Positions 11,544-24,668 of a stretch of DNA of 64,000 nucleotides are shown piece after piece; within the stretch, counting starts at the first letter, position 1; every line of letters starts with the position of its first letter. Location of the stretch: the NCBI GenBank assembly GCA_023653785.1, contig JAMKCH010088216.1, positions 1 through 64,000 on the forward strand. Direction: 5' to 3'. Source of the stretch: Ophioderma brevispina. Taxonomy: Eukaryota; Echinodermata; Ophiuroidea; Amphilepidida; Ophiodermatidae. A program made the translations under genes and the position numbers. A model generated the notes under the pieces. That model saw only the letters and a program-made list of their open reading frames with translations, had not been told where the DNA came from and ran no database searches.

Positions 11544-12106
11544 TTAAAGGGCCACGATGGCCCAAAAAAATTCGGACATAATGAAATAGATCCTTACTGA
11601 AATCACTTCCACTAATGTGAAAACAATTTGGGTGTTTACATTCCGTAAAAACAGTAAAAACAGCAAGAGGTGGTGGCAGTCGGTGGCAATTCCTGTCACG
11701 GAAAATCAATGTGTTGACATCCCTGCCAGAAGTTACAATGTATCTAGCATGCTTTGTGAAACAATTCAAAAGCAATCAGACCGGGATTCAGACTTTGTTC
11801 TTCAGGCTTGTTTATATTAAGATATTGATCTGACAAGTGAAAGGTGTATTAGCCGGGATTAGCACATATAATACAATAGCAATGGTCTGTAAGATGATGC
11901 TTTTCAAGTTTAATAAAATGCTGGCAGTAATGTCATCGTCCTTGGTTGAGAAGTGAAGCTTACAAGGAAATAATGTTAGTTCTTTTTTCCTTTTTTACTA
12001 AATATAAACACCCAAAATATAAATACCCAAATTGTTTTCAATTCGTGGAAGTGATTTCAATAAGGGTCTATTTCATTATGTCATTTTGGCCATTGTGGCC
12101 CTTTAA
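11544..12106. mobile_element. Long-TIR MITE, about 563 bp (copy 1 of 3)
   Basis: The left end TTAAAGGGCCACGATGGCC and right end GGCCATTGTGGCCCTTTAA are inverted. Inward the arms match further: ACTGAAATCACTTCCAC against GTGGAAGTGATTTCAATAAG, then GTTTACATT-CGTAAAAACAG. The ends are TTAA. Related copies lie at 56519-57093 and 61022-61593. No coding capacity is visible. Confidence 0.8.
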
Positions 12107-13418
12107 GGGACCTTAGGGATTTAAAGGCAATGAATATAAGCCTGTGTAATTTTCGTATTCATTAAACATTCATTATGGTACTATAGCTGAAAACGTTTAG
12201 CAACACCATAGACGGTCCTATATCCCTAACGTGCCCTAACTGCATTTAAATGCACTTTTGAAAAACAAAAATCACGGAGCGGACGTTAGGGATATATTCT
12301 AATAAAGGGCGATATAGACACTCTGTAGTTTTTACCCTACGGCCTTAAATGTTTAGTTCACAAAGCACTGTAATTTACTAAATTATGATTATTTTGGTTA
12401 TGATACATCTACACTTAGTTCAGCAAAACCACAGAGGGCACAGTAGGTCAAAAGAGGGTGCTATATTTTAACTCCATTATCTATAATGTAAGGTTTATGG
12501 AACACTATGTGCCAAATTTTGAATAATTTGGTTCACGCCTGATGCACTGGCTTTATATTTTATAACTCAGTCAAGCAACACAATCTAGCACCTAGGCCGA
12601 AAGAGGGGGTAATATTTTGGCTTCTTGTCTTAAATGTTTAGACTAATCAACCATTATCACTATAAAGACTTTTTGATTTTAGTTCAGTTTAAAGTTGGAT
12701 AACAATCCAGTACTAATAGGGGCGCTGATATTTTGACTCCCTAGCCCAAAATGTTCAGCTGACTCTTAACACTATCACTGTGCCAAATTCGGCGCTTTTA
12801 CGGAAAAAATTGCACAATTCCACCCCATATGACCCTTAATCAGCGACCCTTATAAACCCAAAATAATATACAGAAAGCTTAGATCCCATGCGTGCTTAGA
12901 ATAACATTGAGAAAAGTTATTTCACATTATTCGTTAAAATAAATCGAATTTAATTCAACACACATTTACAAAGACTCATTACATTATTTAATTATGTACT
13001 AAAAACAAAACAACCAAACAAGCCAGCAAGGAAAACAAGGAAAACAACCAAAAAAACGGAACGAAAGAACCAGAGCAGCACCACGACCCCAATGAAGGTG
13101 ATATATTAAAACAGCTCCAAACATCCTTGATATGTCTGTTTGGGAGGAAAATAAGAAAAGCTGATGACAAGAAAAATATTTTTTTTTATTTTTAACTAAA
13201 AAATACCAAGTTATAATACGTTATTCGATCACAATTCTTGTCAAATGGAAGAAAAGATAAAAGAATGTTAATAAATCTGTTTTTTCCCATTGTGAAAACT
13301 GGTCAGTTATTTGCGCAAGTAATATCCAAAATTACTCTAGTCCTTGTGCGAAACTAGGTATATTGTTACCAGGGTATATACCAGGGTATAAGCAGGTTAC
13401 AACCAGCATTATATTGCA

Positions 13419-13642
13419 GGTGTCGGCAGGTACGATACTTGTTTTATGGGGTCATTGTTCAACAAAAAGGGTCATTTTATTTGATGAATAATTTTGATGA
13501 TAAATAACAAATGTCGCAGCAACAGCAACATGATATAACTATTTTATGAGCAAAATGCTGTTTTCAACAATAACGGTAGCAAACGAACAATCACCAAAAA
13601 TTCAAAAGAGAACCGTGTGACATATTACTCAAAAAATTTACA
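13419..13642. repeat. Direct repeat, left copy (about 224 bp)
   Basis: It starts GGTGTCGGCAGGTACGATAC and ends near CATATTACTCAAAAAA-TTTACA. It matches 14960-15191 in the same orientation with scattered single-base indels. The pair brackets about 1.3 kb that includes the palindrome array. Confidence 0.9.
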
Positions 13643-14244
13643 TATATCTATTCTATCGATACGTGAAGGATATTTAAATCATTGTTATATTACTTTCGAC
13701 CGCATTTTAGGTCATACAATTAGGTTAGCACACACCCAGGCCTTGTGTCTGGAGTGAAACAGCACATTGAATCATCAGCCTATCTTGTCTGAGAATACCC
13801 ACTTCGGGAATTATCGTTTCCTGGTAGTCCCAACAAGCCCCCCTAAAAACTAACAGAACTAGAAGGGCAAACAAACAAACCAACCAAAACAAAGAACAAA
13901 ACACAACAGCTAAAGGGACCAGATCCGGTTATTTTGGGCCACAAGCCTCATTGTTTGGAGGAGCGCCGTCTTGTGCCCGAAACGCCATAGTATTAATACT
14001 GTATATGACCTCGACAGAATATTAGAGTGTGGATTGGGCTTATTGGAAGGGGTGGGGGAGGGGCTCTCATTGAGCCTTACTTCTTTCGACAGACCATTTG
14101 TGGGCAGGTATATTTTGCCATGATAAATGAATGGTTGTCCCATTTATTGAATGGGAATTTTCACAAAATGGACGATTCAGACAAGTTTGATGGGCACAGG
14201 ACATTGCTCTTCTACACAAATTGTACGAGTCATAAAACTACAGG

Positions 14245-14930
14245 AATTTCTCCTAGGAGAAATTCAATTTCTCCTAGGAGAAATTAAATTTCACCTAGAG
14301 AAATTCCAGCCCAGACAGCGCTCCTTAAGACTCTAATTTCTAAAAGATAAATTGATTGGATTAAATTATCTCCCAGAAGAAAGAAATTTATAATTTCTCT
14401 GGAGAAATTAATTTCTCTTGGAGAATTTTGAATTTCTACTAGGTGAAATTTAATTTTCGCTAGGAGAAATTGCAATTTCTCCTAGGAGAAATTAAGTTCT
14501 GCGCCCGGTCATAAGTTGATTAGAGTTATCCATGCAGAAATTAATCAATTTCTCCTAGGAGAAATTCAGCCAAACGCGGAGCGCTCTCATGGGCTGGAAT
14601 TCACCTGAGAAATGAATTTCTGCTAGGAGAAATTACGGAATTTCACTAGGAGAATTAAGCCCCAAAAAGCAAGGTGACTCTTCTTGCTAGACTTTCTCCT
14701 AGGAGAAAGTAATTTCTCCTAGGAGGAAATCCCAGACAATAGGAATTCATAGGAGAAATTAATTTCGCCTAGGAGAAAGATAAATTTCTTCTGGGAGTTA
14801 ATTTATCAATCAGATTAATCTTTTAGAAATTGATTAGATATATAAGGGTGCGCGTCATTGGGCTGGAATTATCCTAGGGAAATTTAATTTCTCATAGGAG
14901 AAATGAATTTCTCCTAGGAGCAATTCTGGG
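14245..14930. repeat. Palindrome array built on AATTTCTCCTAGGAGAAATT
   Basis: The 20 bp perfect palindrome occurs intact at 14245-14264, 14266-14285, 14474-14493 and 14547-14566. About a dozen more degenerate full or half copies extend to about 14925 (for example TTTCGCCTAGGAGAAA). The spacers are irregular, so this is neither a simple tandem array nor a CRISPR array. The centre CCTAGG is an AvrII-type hexamer. Confidence 0.9.
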
Positions 14931-14959
14931 TAGTTATGACTCGTATGGACAATGACTTA

Positions 14960-15191
14960 GGTGTCGGCAGGAGGTACGATACTGTTTTACGGGGTATTGA
15001 TTCAACAAAAAGGGTTTCATTTTATTTGATGAATATTTGATGATAATAACAGATTGTCGCAGCAACAGCAACATTGATATAACTATTTATGAGCAAAATG
15101 CTGTTTTTCAACAATAACGGTTAGCAAACGAACGAAAAATCACCAAAATTCAGTTAGAACCGGTGACCATATATTACTCCAAAAATGTACA
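14960..15191. repeat. Direct repeat, right copy (about 232 bp)
   Basis: The same sequence as 13419-13642, including TCGCAGCAACAGCAACA and CAAAATGCTGTTTTTCAACAA. The indel differences are the kind expected from long-read errors or old divergence. Confidence 0.9.
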
Positions 15192-17404
15192 GACACAAAC
15201 CAATTCTTCATGGGAGTACTTTGAAGTGACTGTTAAGTAGCTGCGGAGTACCCACCACAAAGCTACCATATCGTCGGCCGCAAAAGTGGGGGGTAACCAT
15301 CCACCTTGGTCACACGCAGTACTTTAACCACTAGTCACACCATGCGGAGTACGCATGGGTATCCCATGCAAATGAGCTTTGAGCTTTGTTTGTGATTTAT
15401 TTAGTAATTTTATCCATTATTTAACATTTTGGTCACATAGGTTATATGTTTTACCCAAAATGTCAATATAGGGTTTTGTGTTGCTCAACTCAAAATATAG
15501 ATGTTATAAGCTTGAAAATGACAGAAATCGTAAAACAACAATGGAATGTTGGCGCCTTCTATGGTCCAATGGTGGCTGTCCATAATAACTGTGGAGTAGT
15601 GCAGAGGTACTCACTACTGTTGTGGCTTACATGGGTACCGTCAGTCACCTAGCAGGCAACTGCAGACTACACTATCGGATGGGTACTGCTAAGTAAACAT
15701 AGTTGCTATCCATCATTGGTTCGTATACTTCACAAGTACGTAGTTGTAGGTACTGCATCAGAGTGCATCAAGGGGGGTACCTTTGGAGTATGAGATAAGA
15801 GTACCATGGAGTAGCCGAAGCTCTGGGTTACACCGTGCGCAGGAATCTTGCTGTCGAAATCCTTATCAAAAGATTTCATAATATGGTGCATTTCAATCAA
15901 GATACAATTCTCATATTTCGCAGCGGTATGCCGCCAGCGGTTACACCTGCAAGTCCAATTTTTTACCGCAAGGGTAGCCATTGCCGTCCAACTCCCATTG
16001 GATTGCCACGCAAAGTAGTGTGATGAGTAGGTGAAGAACAGCTTAAAGGTTTGCACCGAGAGAGATTTTTGAAGTCGTCTTATATTGTTGTCATTTGTAG
16101 TTATTTCTATAGACTAGACCGCCAATGAATTGTTTCTTCTGGTTGCTACAGACAAATGCCTCTTGAGAGTAAAATAAAAAAACAGGTGCTGTTTAGTTCC
16201 TCATATTTCAATTATAAAACATAGGCTGAATTTAGTATTTGCCATATACAAAAAGAAAAAAAATCACACTTTCACAAGCAATATTTCTCAGCTTAGTCCT
16301 TTCAGGTGGGGGGATTTTGATGGAAAAATGTACATCAATGAAAAAAATCAGAATTTTCAATATTTTCGGGACACCTGATATGTGAATCTTCGTTTGCAAC
16401 TTCACCGAAAGAGTTTGTGTGATCGAAAAAAGGGCTTACTTATTGTGAATAGCCCGTTTTAGTGTGCATTCGCACGCAACCGACCATTATTTTGGACAAA
16501 CATAAATGATCAGTAACGTGTTCCTGTGTACTATGATTGTTTTTTTTTGTTTATTACGCGGGCTCGGGATGTCGACTTTTTAATGATACATTGGGAAAAA
16601 ACAAATCGCCCTCCGAATAGCAAACCGGTTGGCGGCGCACTGCTGCGAATTGCGAGAATTTGAGAAGCTTCGCCCCATGGCGCTTAAGTATGAATACTGT
16701 GCACATTAAGAGATGGCTTTATTGTTTGTGTTCTTATAGTCTATTTTTTATTCGTGTGACAGTTCATGCAATGGCAGGGTATGGTTCATTTGGAGGGATT
16801 GTGTTGGTACCCAAAATTCAAAAAGGCCGAAAGATTATAGCGGAGTTAGATATTACATTATTAAGAGCAACTGTCCTTTATGGCAGATATTAAAATGCTC
16901 AAAAAATTGATTTCTAATTAATTAAAGTCAAAATTATTTGAAGTCATTGATCCCGTTTTGAGTTAAATCAGTAAATGCGATGTTTGATAATCATCATGGT
17001 TGTCTGTATACGTGATAGAAGGTTGCAAGAATGCTAAATTAACTATAAAGGGGGATGGGGCCGATTTAAAGGCTCCCAGGGAAAATGCATATAGAATGAT
17101 GTGGGTGTGTCACTCTTACAATGGAGGGGCAAGAAAAGCAGTCAATATTGAGTTGGTGATGGACATTCATAGTTGGACTATTGATTTTTCAGAGAGTAAT
17201 AGAGAAAACTTCCAGGTGACTGGTGGGTGTTGAATCTATCATGGCACTGACTGGAAAAATCAATGTTTCCATAATGATGTTTTACCGACACCCCCACCCA
17301 TAACTCTGTTGTTGGTAGTGTTTCTTTTTGTGGCCTGTTTATTGGCATGGAGTGCCCCGTAACGATTTGGACTAGGTTTATCATCATTCAGAATCTGGGA
17401 CATT

Positions 17405-17772
17405 TAAGGATTGAAGTTTTATCATCTTGATTAGATTGGGCCTCACCCCGAAAACCTTCAATGTAAAAGTTTCGCGACGATATTTTCAATCCGTTTGCAT
17501 GTAAGAGCTTAAAACGTCGTGATTTTGTAAGCCCAATAGAGTACTGTGTGTAAAATTAATTATTTGGTCGTCGTACCAAAATGGGGTACATTTTCGCTCA
17601 TAACTTCCAAAACAAACATCCTTTGGCCCAAGAGATTTAAACGGGTAAAATGAGGAGAAGAAAAATAGTAGCTTTCTGTAAACACCAATGTGACCACTTC
17701 CGGTGGTAAAATTGGGGGCTTCTGGGGACCGGGGCTATTTAGCAATGGGCCATGGACCTCTTTAAATGGATT
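17405..17772. repeat. Dispersed repeat, copy 1
   Basis: The reverse complement is found at 42035-42375. Shared blocks include AAAGTTTCGCG-CGATATTTTC, TCATAACTTCCAAA-CAAACATCC and GGGCCATGGACCT. One end (GGTCCATGG..TTTAA) abuts TTAA in both copies. No coding capacity. Confidence 0.8.
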
Positions 17773-18286
17773 TTGTCATTTGGACATGATCTGGTTGTTT
17801 TTTTGCCAATACATCTATAATTCATCTAACCCAGGACATCACTTTAGCCTTAAAAGAGGATGTTACCGCGCCCATAAGTCACGCTCTCTATTTTTAAAAT
17901 ATCGCATTTACATGCCATATAAACACATGTTCGTAGTTCATCAATAGGTTAAGGGTTTCACATCAATTGAACTGGATTAAATCTTCTGAATGGCAATCGG
18001 ATCTTACAGGTGAGCATGCAAGAGTTACCTCAATCCACGCCACACAAAAGTGGCATATTGACTTCCTGGGATAAACGTTGCAACCTCGCAAACAAAGATA
18101 TAGAAATCGTCGAAAACATGTTAATGAACTAGCACGTAATAAAACAATCACACTATAACATGAACTATTGATATAAATAACAAGGATGAAGTCAATGTAA
18201 AGAATCGCTAACTAACAAAAATCAGTTCTTCTTTTTAAATTGCCATGATACGAATATATTTTCGTTTTTTGTTTAAATATACTCAC

Positions 18287-18399
18287 GTCTTGTGTGAGCG
18301 ATAAACCGAGAACCACAGCAATTACAAGAACAAGCAGGTCCCAGGATAATTGGACGCAATGAGAGCTACTTCGTAAGAGAGGTTTGTCTGCTATCTTGA
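18287..18399 (-). CDS. Putative transmembrane exon of CILP-like gene A
   Basis: On the minus strand the acceptor tract TTCTTTCTTAACCTAATACCAG precedes an open 113-base exon and a GTGAGT donor follows it. The product reads KIADKPLLRSSSHC, then the hydrophobic WDLLVLVIAVVLGLSL, then TQD. It lies 5' of the CILP exons in the same position and orientation as the better supported transmembrane exon of gene B. Caveats are that the segment is short for a membrane span and its donor phase is 0 while exon 10646-10930 needs phase 1. It could belong to a missing intermediate exon, carry an indel, or be a chance exon. Confidence 0.45.
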
Positions 18400-20281
18400 C
18401 TGGTATTAGGTTAAGAAAGAAATATAGCGTTATTAGCGTGTTATGTCGTGATTATAGTGCAAGAAAAGTTGTTCTGTGTGACCTAAAGAAATTGCACCAA
18501 AACATTTTTTTGGTTATCATACTTTCAAACAATGGGGAACAGGTAAAAAAATTGGGGAAAGCTGCTGTACAGGAGTGGAAAGTAAAACAGTCTAATTGTT
18601 TAAAACCTAACAATGAGTCATGTCTGGGGTCATCAGTTTAGGATTAAGGCTCATAATGGATCAAGGTCTCATATCCTGGGGTCATTCATTCAGATTGCTC
18701 CGATTTGACGAAAACAACGTAGTCTCAAACTTTTGTCTGGTTCATATCCTATAACAAAAAAGGCACACTATACCTTTGTAATCCTTAGGGTAGGCCAAAT
18801 GATGTACAGAGTTCCCGTACAATATTATACAAACATTCCCTCCCTGCCCAAATGCATGTTCTCCGCTACTTCTTCTTCTAGACTTTTAAAAAGTTATTCT
18901 ATCTCATCATTTCTAAGTATAGAAAACACCAAAATAGGTTTGTTGGCAATTATGTTGAGGTCAATTGCGTGAGTATAGCGATTGCATGTAGGGAAAAAGA
19001 GGGTTCATTGATTTTAACCACAAACTAGACTCAAATGGTCCACTAGAATCAAACACTGACAATATTTTTTTGTTGCACTGGTCATGGGCAAAAAGCTACG
19101 ATATGCATAAGAAACAGGTAGGGGCTACTGACTTGCAGGTACAGAACTGATTTCTTAGAGTTTCACAGAGATTTGCCCAAAAATGCCCCTGAAACTGACA
19201 ATTGCTAAACCACTGACCTCAACATTCGGAAGATTTGTTTAAATCATGGCCTGAAATGACACTTGCTGACCACATTGATCAACAAAAATATGTGACCACC
19301 CATAGGCGATGCATATGCATGGGAGACATGATCAAACGTGTGGCACTCTTTGTACTACTTTGCACCTGTCATATTAATATCTTTAGAAATCAAAAAAGGC
19401 CATGGTATGTGATTAATGGTCATATGCTTTTCAGGCTCTTTTCAAACACCTGCCTAAAAGTATGTCAGCTGCATCAATGATTAGTTGCAGTGATGTCATT
19501 GCCGCCAGCTAACAGTCAGTTAGAAATAATGTACATTAATTGTTAAATTCTTCTGGAAATTGTTCACACAAGTGTAAATGAATGTGACTGTTTAATATTT
19601 CTGCTTTGGTTGACTCATCTTTAAGACAAACGTTGGCAGTTAGGATTTTTGTGGTTGAAACTCCCCGCGAACAAAACAAAACTAATTAAGTGCAATTGTG
19701 GAGATTGACTGTGGACCTTTTAAAGACAAAACGCTATATTTTCTTTACTTTTGCCCGTGTCTCAATTTCTGTATTACCGACATGGAAATGAGCATATGTA
19801 GGTCGGGTATTGAAAATTACATTTATCTTTGACAAAGTAAGGATGGCCAGTTTCCAATCGTAAACAGAATCCCGTGTGGCAAAATAATATGTTGGTTCAG
19901 CTTAGGTATGTGTAATCGAATATGTCTAGACCCAAAAAACGCTGGTGTTACACATTGTGGGTGGCTGTGGGGGGTGGTGGCTTGCTCCTGGCGTTCTCCA
20001 TATTAGATCTTCCATAATTTACACAAACACAAGACCAAGCGTTTAAAAACAATAATTAAGATGAAATATATGCATCATATCGTCATGTGGATTAGTTCTC
20101 GGCTAAACGAAGAGGAATAGGTAATATTTATGGGCGGGCTAGGTTCCCGTAAATGCTATAAACCTGCGACGTGTAAGTCTGTACAATGTTCCATGTTAAC
20201 CATAAATTTTCTAATAAAAACAACAGTTATGTTTGTAAAGAAAGTAAAAGTTTAAGTTGAAAACAAGAAATACTAGCTTAC

Positions 20282-20325
20282 CTGTGAATTGTTAAGTTGC
20301 GTTTAGTTGTTTGCTCACTGATCAT
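20282..20325 (-). CDS. Weak candidate for a first coding exon of gene A
   Basis: On the minus strand an ATG at 20325 opens 14 codons and two bases (MISEQTTKRNLTIH) before a good donor, CACAG|GTAAGC. The phase (2) does not splice in frame to 18287-18399, where it would meet a TAG. It is listed only because gene A lacks an identified start and this is the only ATG-plus-strong-donor pair I noticed upstream. Confidence 0.12.
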
Positions 20326-22401
20326 TAAGAAGTAATATGCTACAATTATTATTAATATTTCGGATTGTCAGGTTCACTGCGCTGCCCTTTCAAAATATTT
20401 TATGTGTAGCAACACTGTAGGCTAGACTGACAATATTTGGTACTCTGGTTCAAATAAATATAGTTCGTTCCGACACGCTAGACCTACCTGTATTGTGAAT
20501 TTGGTTGTGTTTGTTAAGCAAGACTGAAATGACGAAGCACGTATTAAGTGCAAAATTTCTAGTTCACTTAACAGAATGAAAAATATTTTTCAACTTCACT
20601 GGGTCAATAATATGATGACTCAGTGGTACATTTAAAGGGGCATTTCGTGATCCACTGCCTCGTCACCCGTCTTGCATAAAAAAAGTTGAGATATTTTATA
20701 TCATCTGAGCCGTTACCCTAAGTATATAGTACAGGGGTGAGTTCATTAAAACCCTATACATTCAGGAAAGACTTTTCTTGACTGCTTAAACGTTATTTTT
20801 GCTTTGGGTGTTTACAGGGATATACAGGCTATCTGAATATTTTTTATTTGGTGTCTTTCGGACTTGGGTCAATTATGTCAATTTTGAGGAGAGACCCAAA
20901 AATCTGTTTGGCCACTTTTAGCTATGCAATGCGCAGTGACACCGCGGTACACCATAACTTATTATAGCAAATTCTAAAAATTATAGCAAAGACAATTCAC
21001 ACATGCAGTTTCATTTGGTATTGGTTTCTTGTTGTCTTAGTTCATGAACATATTGAATTTGCTCATTTATTTTTGGTTTACATCTTTATACTCAGCGTCC
21101 ATAATTTGCGAGAAGAACTAAAGCTGAAGTTTTCTGTAAATAAATTGGAATTGAAACTTAAAATTAAATTGGATTTGTTTTTCAAGCTGAATACGAAACC
21201 TCCTATGATTTCACTTTGATCCAAGTTCCTGGTCGGTAAAAACATGAAAAACTGCTGAGGCTGATACAAAAGCTAAACGCGTTTTTATACCAGCAATTTA
21301 GACTTTTTTACTGGGGACACTGAACATTTTTGTTTTCACTCGCGGATCTTTTGAATATCAGGGATATTAATTATTTTAAATCCTGCATATACTACCACCA
21401 TTCTAATGTTTGAAAAATTAATTTGGTGTTAAAATGATTTTTAACCAAACACTGATGAAACCCATGGTACTCCATGTAAACGATGCATCATTGTGTGGCT
21501 CTCCAAAAATGGCCAAACATGATTTTTGAGTCTTTCAGCAAATAGGCATAAGTTATTCCTCCCAAGGTCCAAACTACCCCAAATAAAAGCTGTATATCCC
21601 TTTCAAACCCAATATTTCTTGTTGGCAGTTAAGTTGCGGGAGGAGAAATAAAATGTACCATTGGCCAACAAGTATTTGCGCAATGTAAATAAGATTGCTA
21701 AGTACTACATAAAATCCCATGCGGAGTAAAATCCTCATAATTTGGTTTCAAATTCCAAGATGGTAAAGGTGATAGCAATACGTTAGATATACCTGCCAAT
21801 AAAATTGGTTTTATTTGTAAGATATTCAAACACATCCACTCGCAAACCTCAGGTGCTTTCACTTTAAGAAGTAGTAGCAATTCATTGGTTAGAATATTAG
21901 GTTATCAGTCTGCCGGTTGCTAAGGACCATTACTGAATGGCAAGAGAAAACATTGTGAATTAACCGCCACCTCTACATCAAAAAGCTGGAGGAAGGAATC
22001 AGCTGTTATTTTTTTTGTTAATCAATGAAGCTAAATCTCACAACATGATTTCATACATTTGATCATTATGATGTGGTTTTATACCTTTTTTAACATCATA
22101 CCAATTTTAGTTTTATTAATGATAGATATTGGCAAAAAAGTAGGCAAAACTGTTGAGAACCCACTGTCTCCTTATATATCATACATTTGGGGAACCTGCC
22201 GTCAGTTTGGAGTAGAACACCAAAAAGACACTGCAAAGTCATTGATCGTAAATATACGCGAGCAAAAAGGAAGGAATTACGTCAGAAATCCATAAATCAG
22301 CCATTACGCACCCTTTGCACAAGAAAACCATGTTATCGACTGCATGGTAGGGAGCAGAAATTTAGACAGAGACTCTAAAAGGGAGCGGTCATTATTACGC
22401 C

Positions 22402-22575
22402 GGGGGGGGGGGGGGGGGAATGCAGGATTTCAACTTTTTTCCGCAAAAATTTCAGCGTCCCCCTCGTTACGTCAAAAATTTCACGTTCCCCCCTTGATCA
22501 TGCTGATTTCCATTAAAGTTCATGTTCCCCCCTCTCCGTTGATGCAAAATTTCACGTTCCCCCTCTCTCTTACAA
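22402..22575. repeat. G17 run followed by short AAAATTTCACGTTCCCCC repeats
   Basis: After a run of 17 G (22402-22418), AAAATTTCA(C/G)GTCCCCC-type units recur at about 22445, 22475, 22515 and 22548. This is low-complexity repeat DNA, and a second G run lies at 22682-22692. Confidence 0.7.
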
Positions 22576-24327
22576 AAACTTGTTCGGGTTACCAACACTC
22601 AAATCCCCATTTCCCCCGGCGTAAATAATTGACCCCCCTAATTTTCGCACAAAAAATATAAGAAGCAATTCAATCAAAAGAGGGGGGGGGGGCTATTTGC
22701 AATCAACCGCGGACGATTCAGGGGTGGGTGGGAAGTATTTGGAATTAGTTAACGGGCTGTGAACGACCGCGGCAACCCCAACACATCCATTCTGCTATGC
22801 GCCTGCGGTTGTATGGTAATGCTGCACAGTGCAAACACCTGCGGCCCCGGACGAATGTTTTGAAAATCGTGGCAGCCCCAGGCCGTACAGGCTGTTGAAT
22901 TACACAAATGGTTATTCCAAAACAATCCAAATAAAAACGGTACTGTTGATACAATTTCGTGTTATGCCAAGTTGTTGTCAATGTCAGTAGGCCAGTGGCC
23001 CAGGTATTACAAACGTAGCCAAAACATGACTGATTTTGCATGCCCATGCCATTGCACTGTGCAACTGAGCAATGTGTGCGAAATTGAAATTTCCCACACT
23101 AAGATTTAAACGACAAATTACACTTCTATATTGCTAAAAATTCCTTGACAGTATTCTCTTACCATTTTTGTTGACATTACAGAACAAAGCCGGGAAAGCA
23201 AGCAGGCTCTCACCCAATAAATACTAATGATAATGCCCTAAATTGAAAGAAGAATAATCATCCCCCGCATTACATCACCTATACATTGGATATGAGATGT
23301 GCAATTTGTGTGGAAATTAGTAAAATTTGGTTCGAAGCAGGTTCCAGTTACTTTCCACCTGTGAGTCTTTGGTATGACAGACTCACTCAAACGTTCGTGA
23401 TGTGCGTACCAGCCGCGTTGTTTTGGTCGCTGTAACCCTACCTCCTAGTACTACAAAACGTAGCTAGATACAGGGGCTATAATAGTAGCGGAAAATGCCC
23501 CAGCGGCCACTGCCCAGCAACATGGCTAGCCACTAGCCTCAGATACTGAAGCGGTTGACTTCCACACACCTAAGTACGGAAAATCTTGCAGGTTTCAGGC
23601 TATCCCTAATGTCCAGTAATATTGTTACATGCAGTTTCTTGTATCGTAGATTTAAAACATTGCTTGGGTCGCTCGGGGTGATCCGTTGTTATCGAATCTA
23701 TTCCATCCCGTCACTTATGTAGTAAAAAACCAAAATCGCCGTATCGTCAATTGCAGGATTGTGAAATTCCAGTCTCTGATAAAGCTAAAAATCATAACGA
23801 TACTTAATGCTCGTACTTTTGTGGAATGTCGCGATGTGTTGTACCAGTCGTACCGGAGGGTAGGCAACGGCTAAATTTTAAATTGCTTTGTCCAAGTGTG
23901 AGGGATTTTTTGAAACAGCGCGAATTCAAAATATAAGGTTTTTTACTAAAAATCTAGTAGGTGCTTCACCTGGTGAGCGCCAGATAAATCCCCCTTGAAT
24001 TACTTTTTCTTCTCTCTGCTGTGCCAATTGTCAGCACTGGGCGATGTCTGGTTTAAAAGAAAATGTCACCACCCCCAAAAAACGAACTTTTATCGGATAT
24101 TGCCTATTTTTCTACAGGCACCCAGAAATAAACTCTTCCCCAACTTAAGTGCATTACTTTGATGTCCGTCCCCCTGGCGACGATAGCGCTGTTTTTTCCT
24201 TCTTCGATCACGTATACACATCACAATCACTTCTACGAAAAACGATGACGCGTCACCAGAAACGACAACAACAAGTTTCCAGGAAGTAGAAGTGAATTGT
24301 ATCACTTGTGAACAAGCATCAGCCAAG

Positions 24328-24337
24328 ATGGCGAAAG
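24328..24337 (+). CDS. Weak candidate first coding exon of an unknown plus-strand gene
   Basis: GCCAAGATGGCGAAAG|GTAAAG combines a good initiation context with a strong donor after Met-Ala-Lys. It is preceded by about 180 bases richer in CpG than the surroundings (24150-24330). No matching downstream exon was found, so chance is likely. Confidence 0.12.
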
Positions 24338-24668
24338 GTAAAGAATGTGAATGAATTTTCTTGGATTTGTCCAACAAAATGATGGCCAACTGAATTACAA
24401 TACTACAAAATGCATATATTTACTGTTATTTAAGTTGATTGTTGAATATCATTACTCTATGTTTCGCTTGCCCTTTTACGTGTACAACGTTGGTCATAGA
24501 CATTGTGGAAGTAAATTGAGTTGACATTTGATTAATTCTCTAATAATGAGCTCGTCTTTTCATATGGGGATTAGCCTTTTCCTGCTTAACATAATATTTT
24601 TAAAATGTTAGTGAATGATAAGTTATCCCCAGTCTGGTATCAACAGAAAGAGGTTAAAAAATCGCACA

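Larger units (their letters stand above)
10931..18286 (-). other. Long intron region of gene A, no exon recognised
   Basis: Contents listed separately: hairpin 10993-11026, tRNA-like segment 11040-11160, MITE 11544-12106, direct repeats 13419-13642 and 14960-15191 around a palindrome array, and a dispersed repeat at 17405-17772. The stretches 12107-13418 and 15192-17404 show nothing I can name. A short recurring GGAGTAC motif appears between 15210 and 15810. A thrombospondin-type exon was looked for and not seen. Confidence 0.5.
72..18399 (-). other. Gene span: CILP-like gene A (five recognised exons)
   Basis: Four exons join in phase: 10646-10930, 9756-9864, 7607-7761 and 72-2256. The product order is regulatory-like beta-sandwich, Ig-like domain, cysteine-rich block, second beta-sandwich, furin-type site and CILP C-terminal region. 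This is the order of vertebrate CILP downstream of its thrombospondin repeat. A fifth exon at 18287-18399 encodes a hydrophobic segment and is attached by analogy with gene B. Its donor phase (0) does not match the next acceptor (phase 1), so an unseen exon or an indel lies between. The first coding exon was not found. Gene B is a tandem paralogue in the same orientation. I infer an extracellular-matrix or cell-surface protein; function is not shown here. Confidence 0.8.
18400..24668. other. Intergenic, no gene recognised
   Basis: It holds a splice-donor-like candidate (20282-20325), a G run with short repeats (22402-22575) and a CpG-richer stretch with a possible first exon near 24328. The rest shows no motif, repeat or coding pattern that I can name. 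Confidence 0.4.

Noticed and set aside
14245..14930. CRISPR-like array
   Set aside because: Spacers are irregular and often absent, repeats degenerate, and the genome is animal.
13419..15191. LTR retrotransposon reading of the direct repeats
   Set aside because: No primer-binding site, polypurine tract, coding remnants or TG..CA ends that I could define; the interior is palindrome repeats.
22059..22295. Plus-strand open frame with a hydrophobic N-terminus as a small secreted protein
   Set aside because: AT-rich codons create the hydrophobic run; there is no signal cleavage site or supporting context.
24090..24389. 99-codon minus-strand open frame
   Set aside because: Hydrophobic patches without a pattern; overlaps a better, still weak, plus-strand start candidate.
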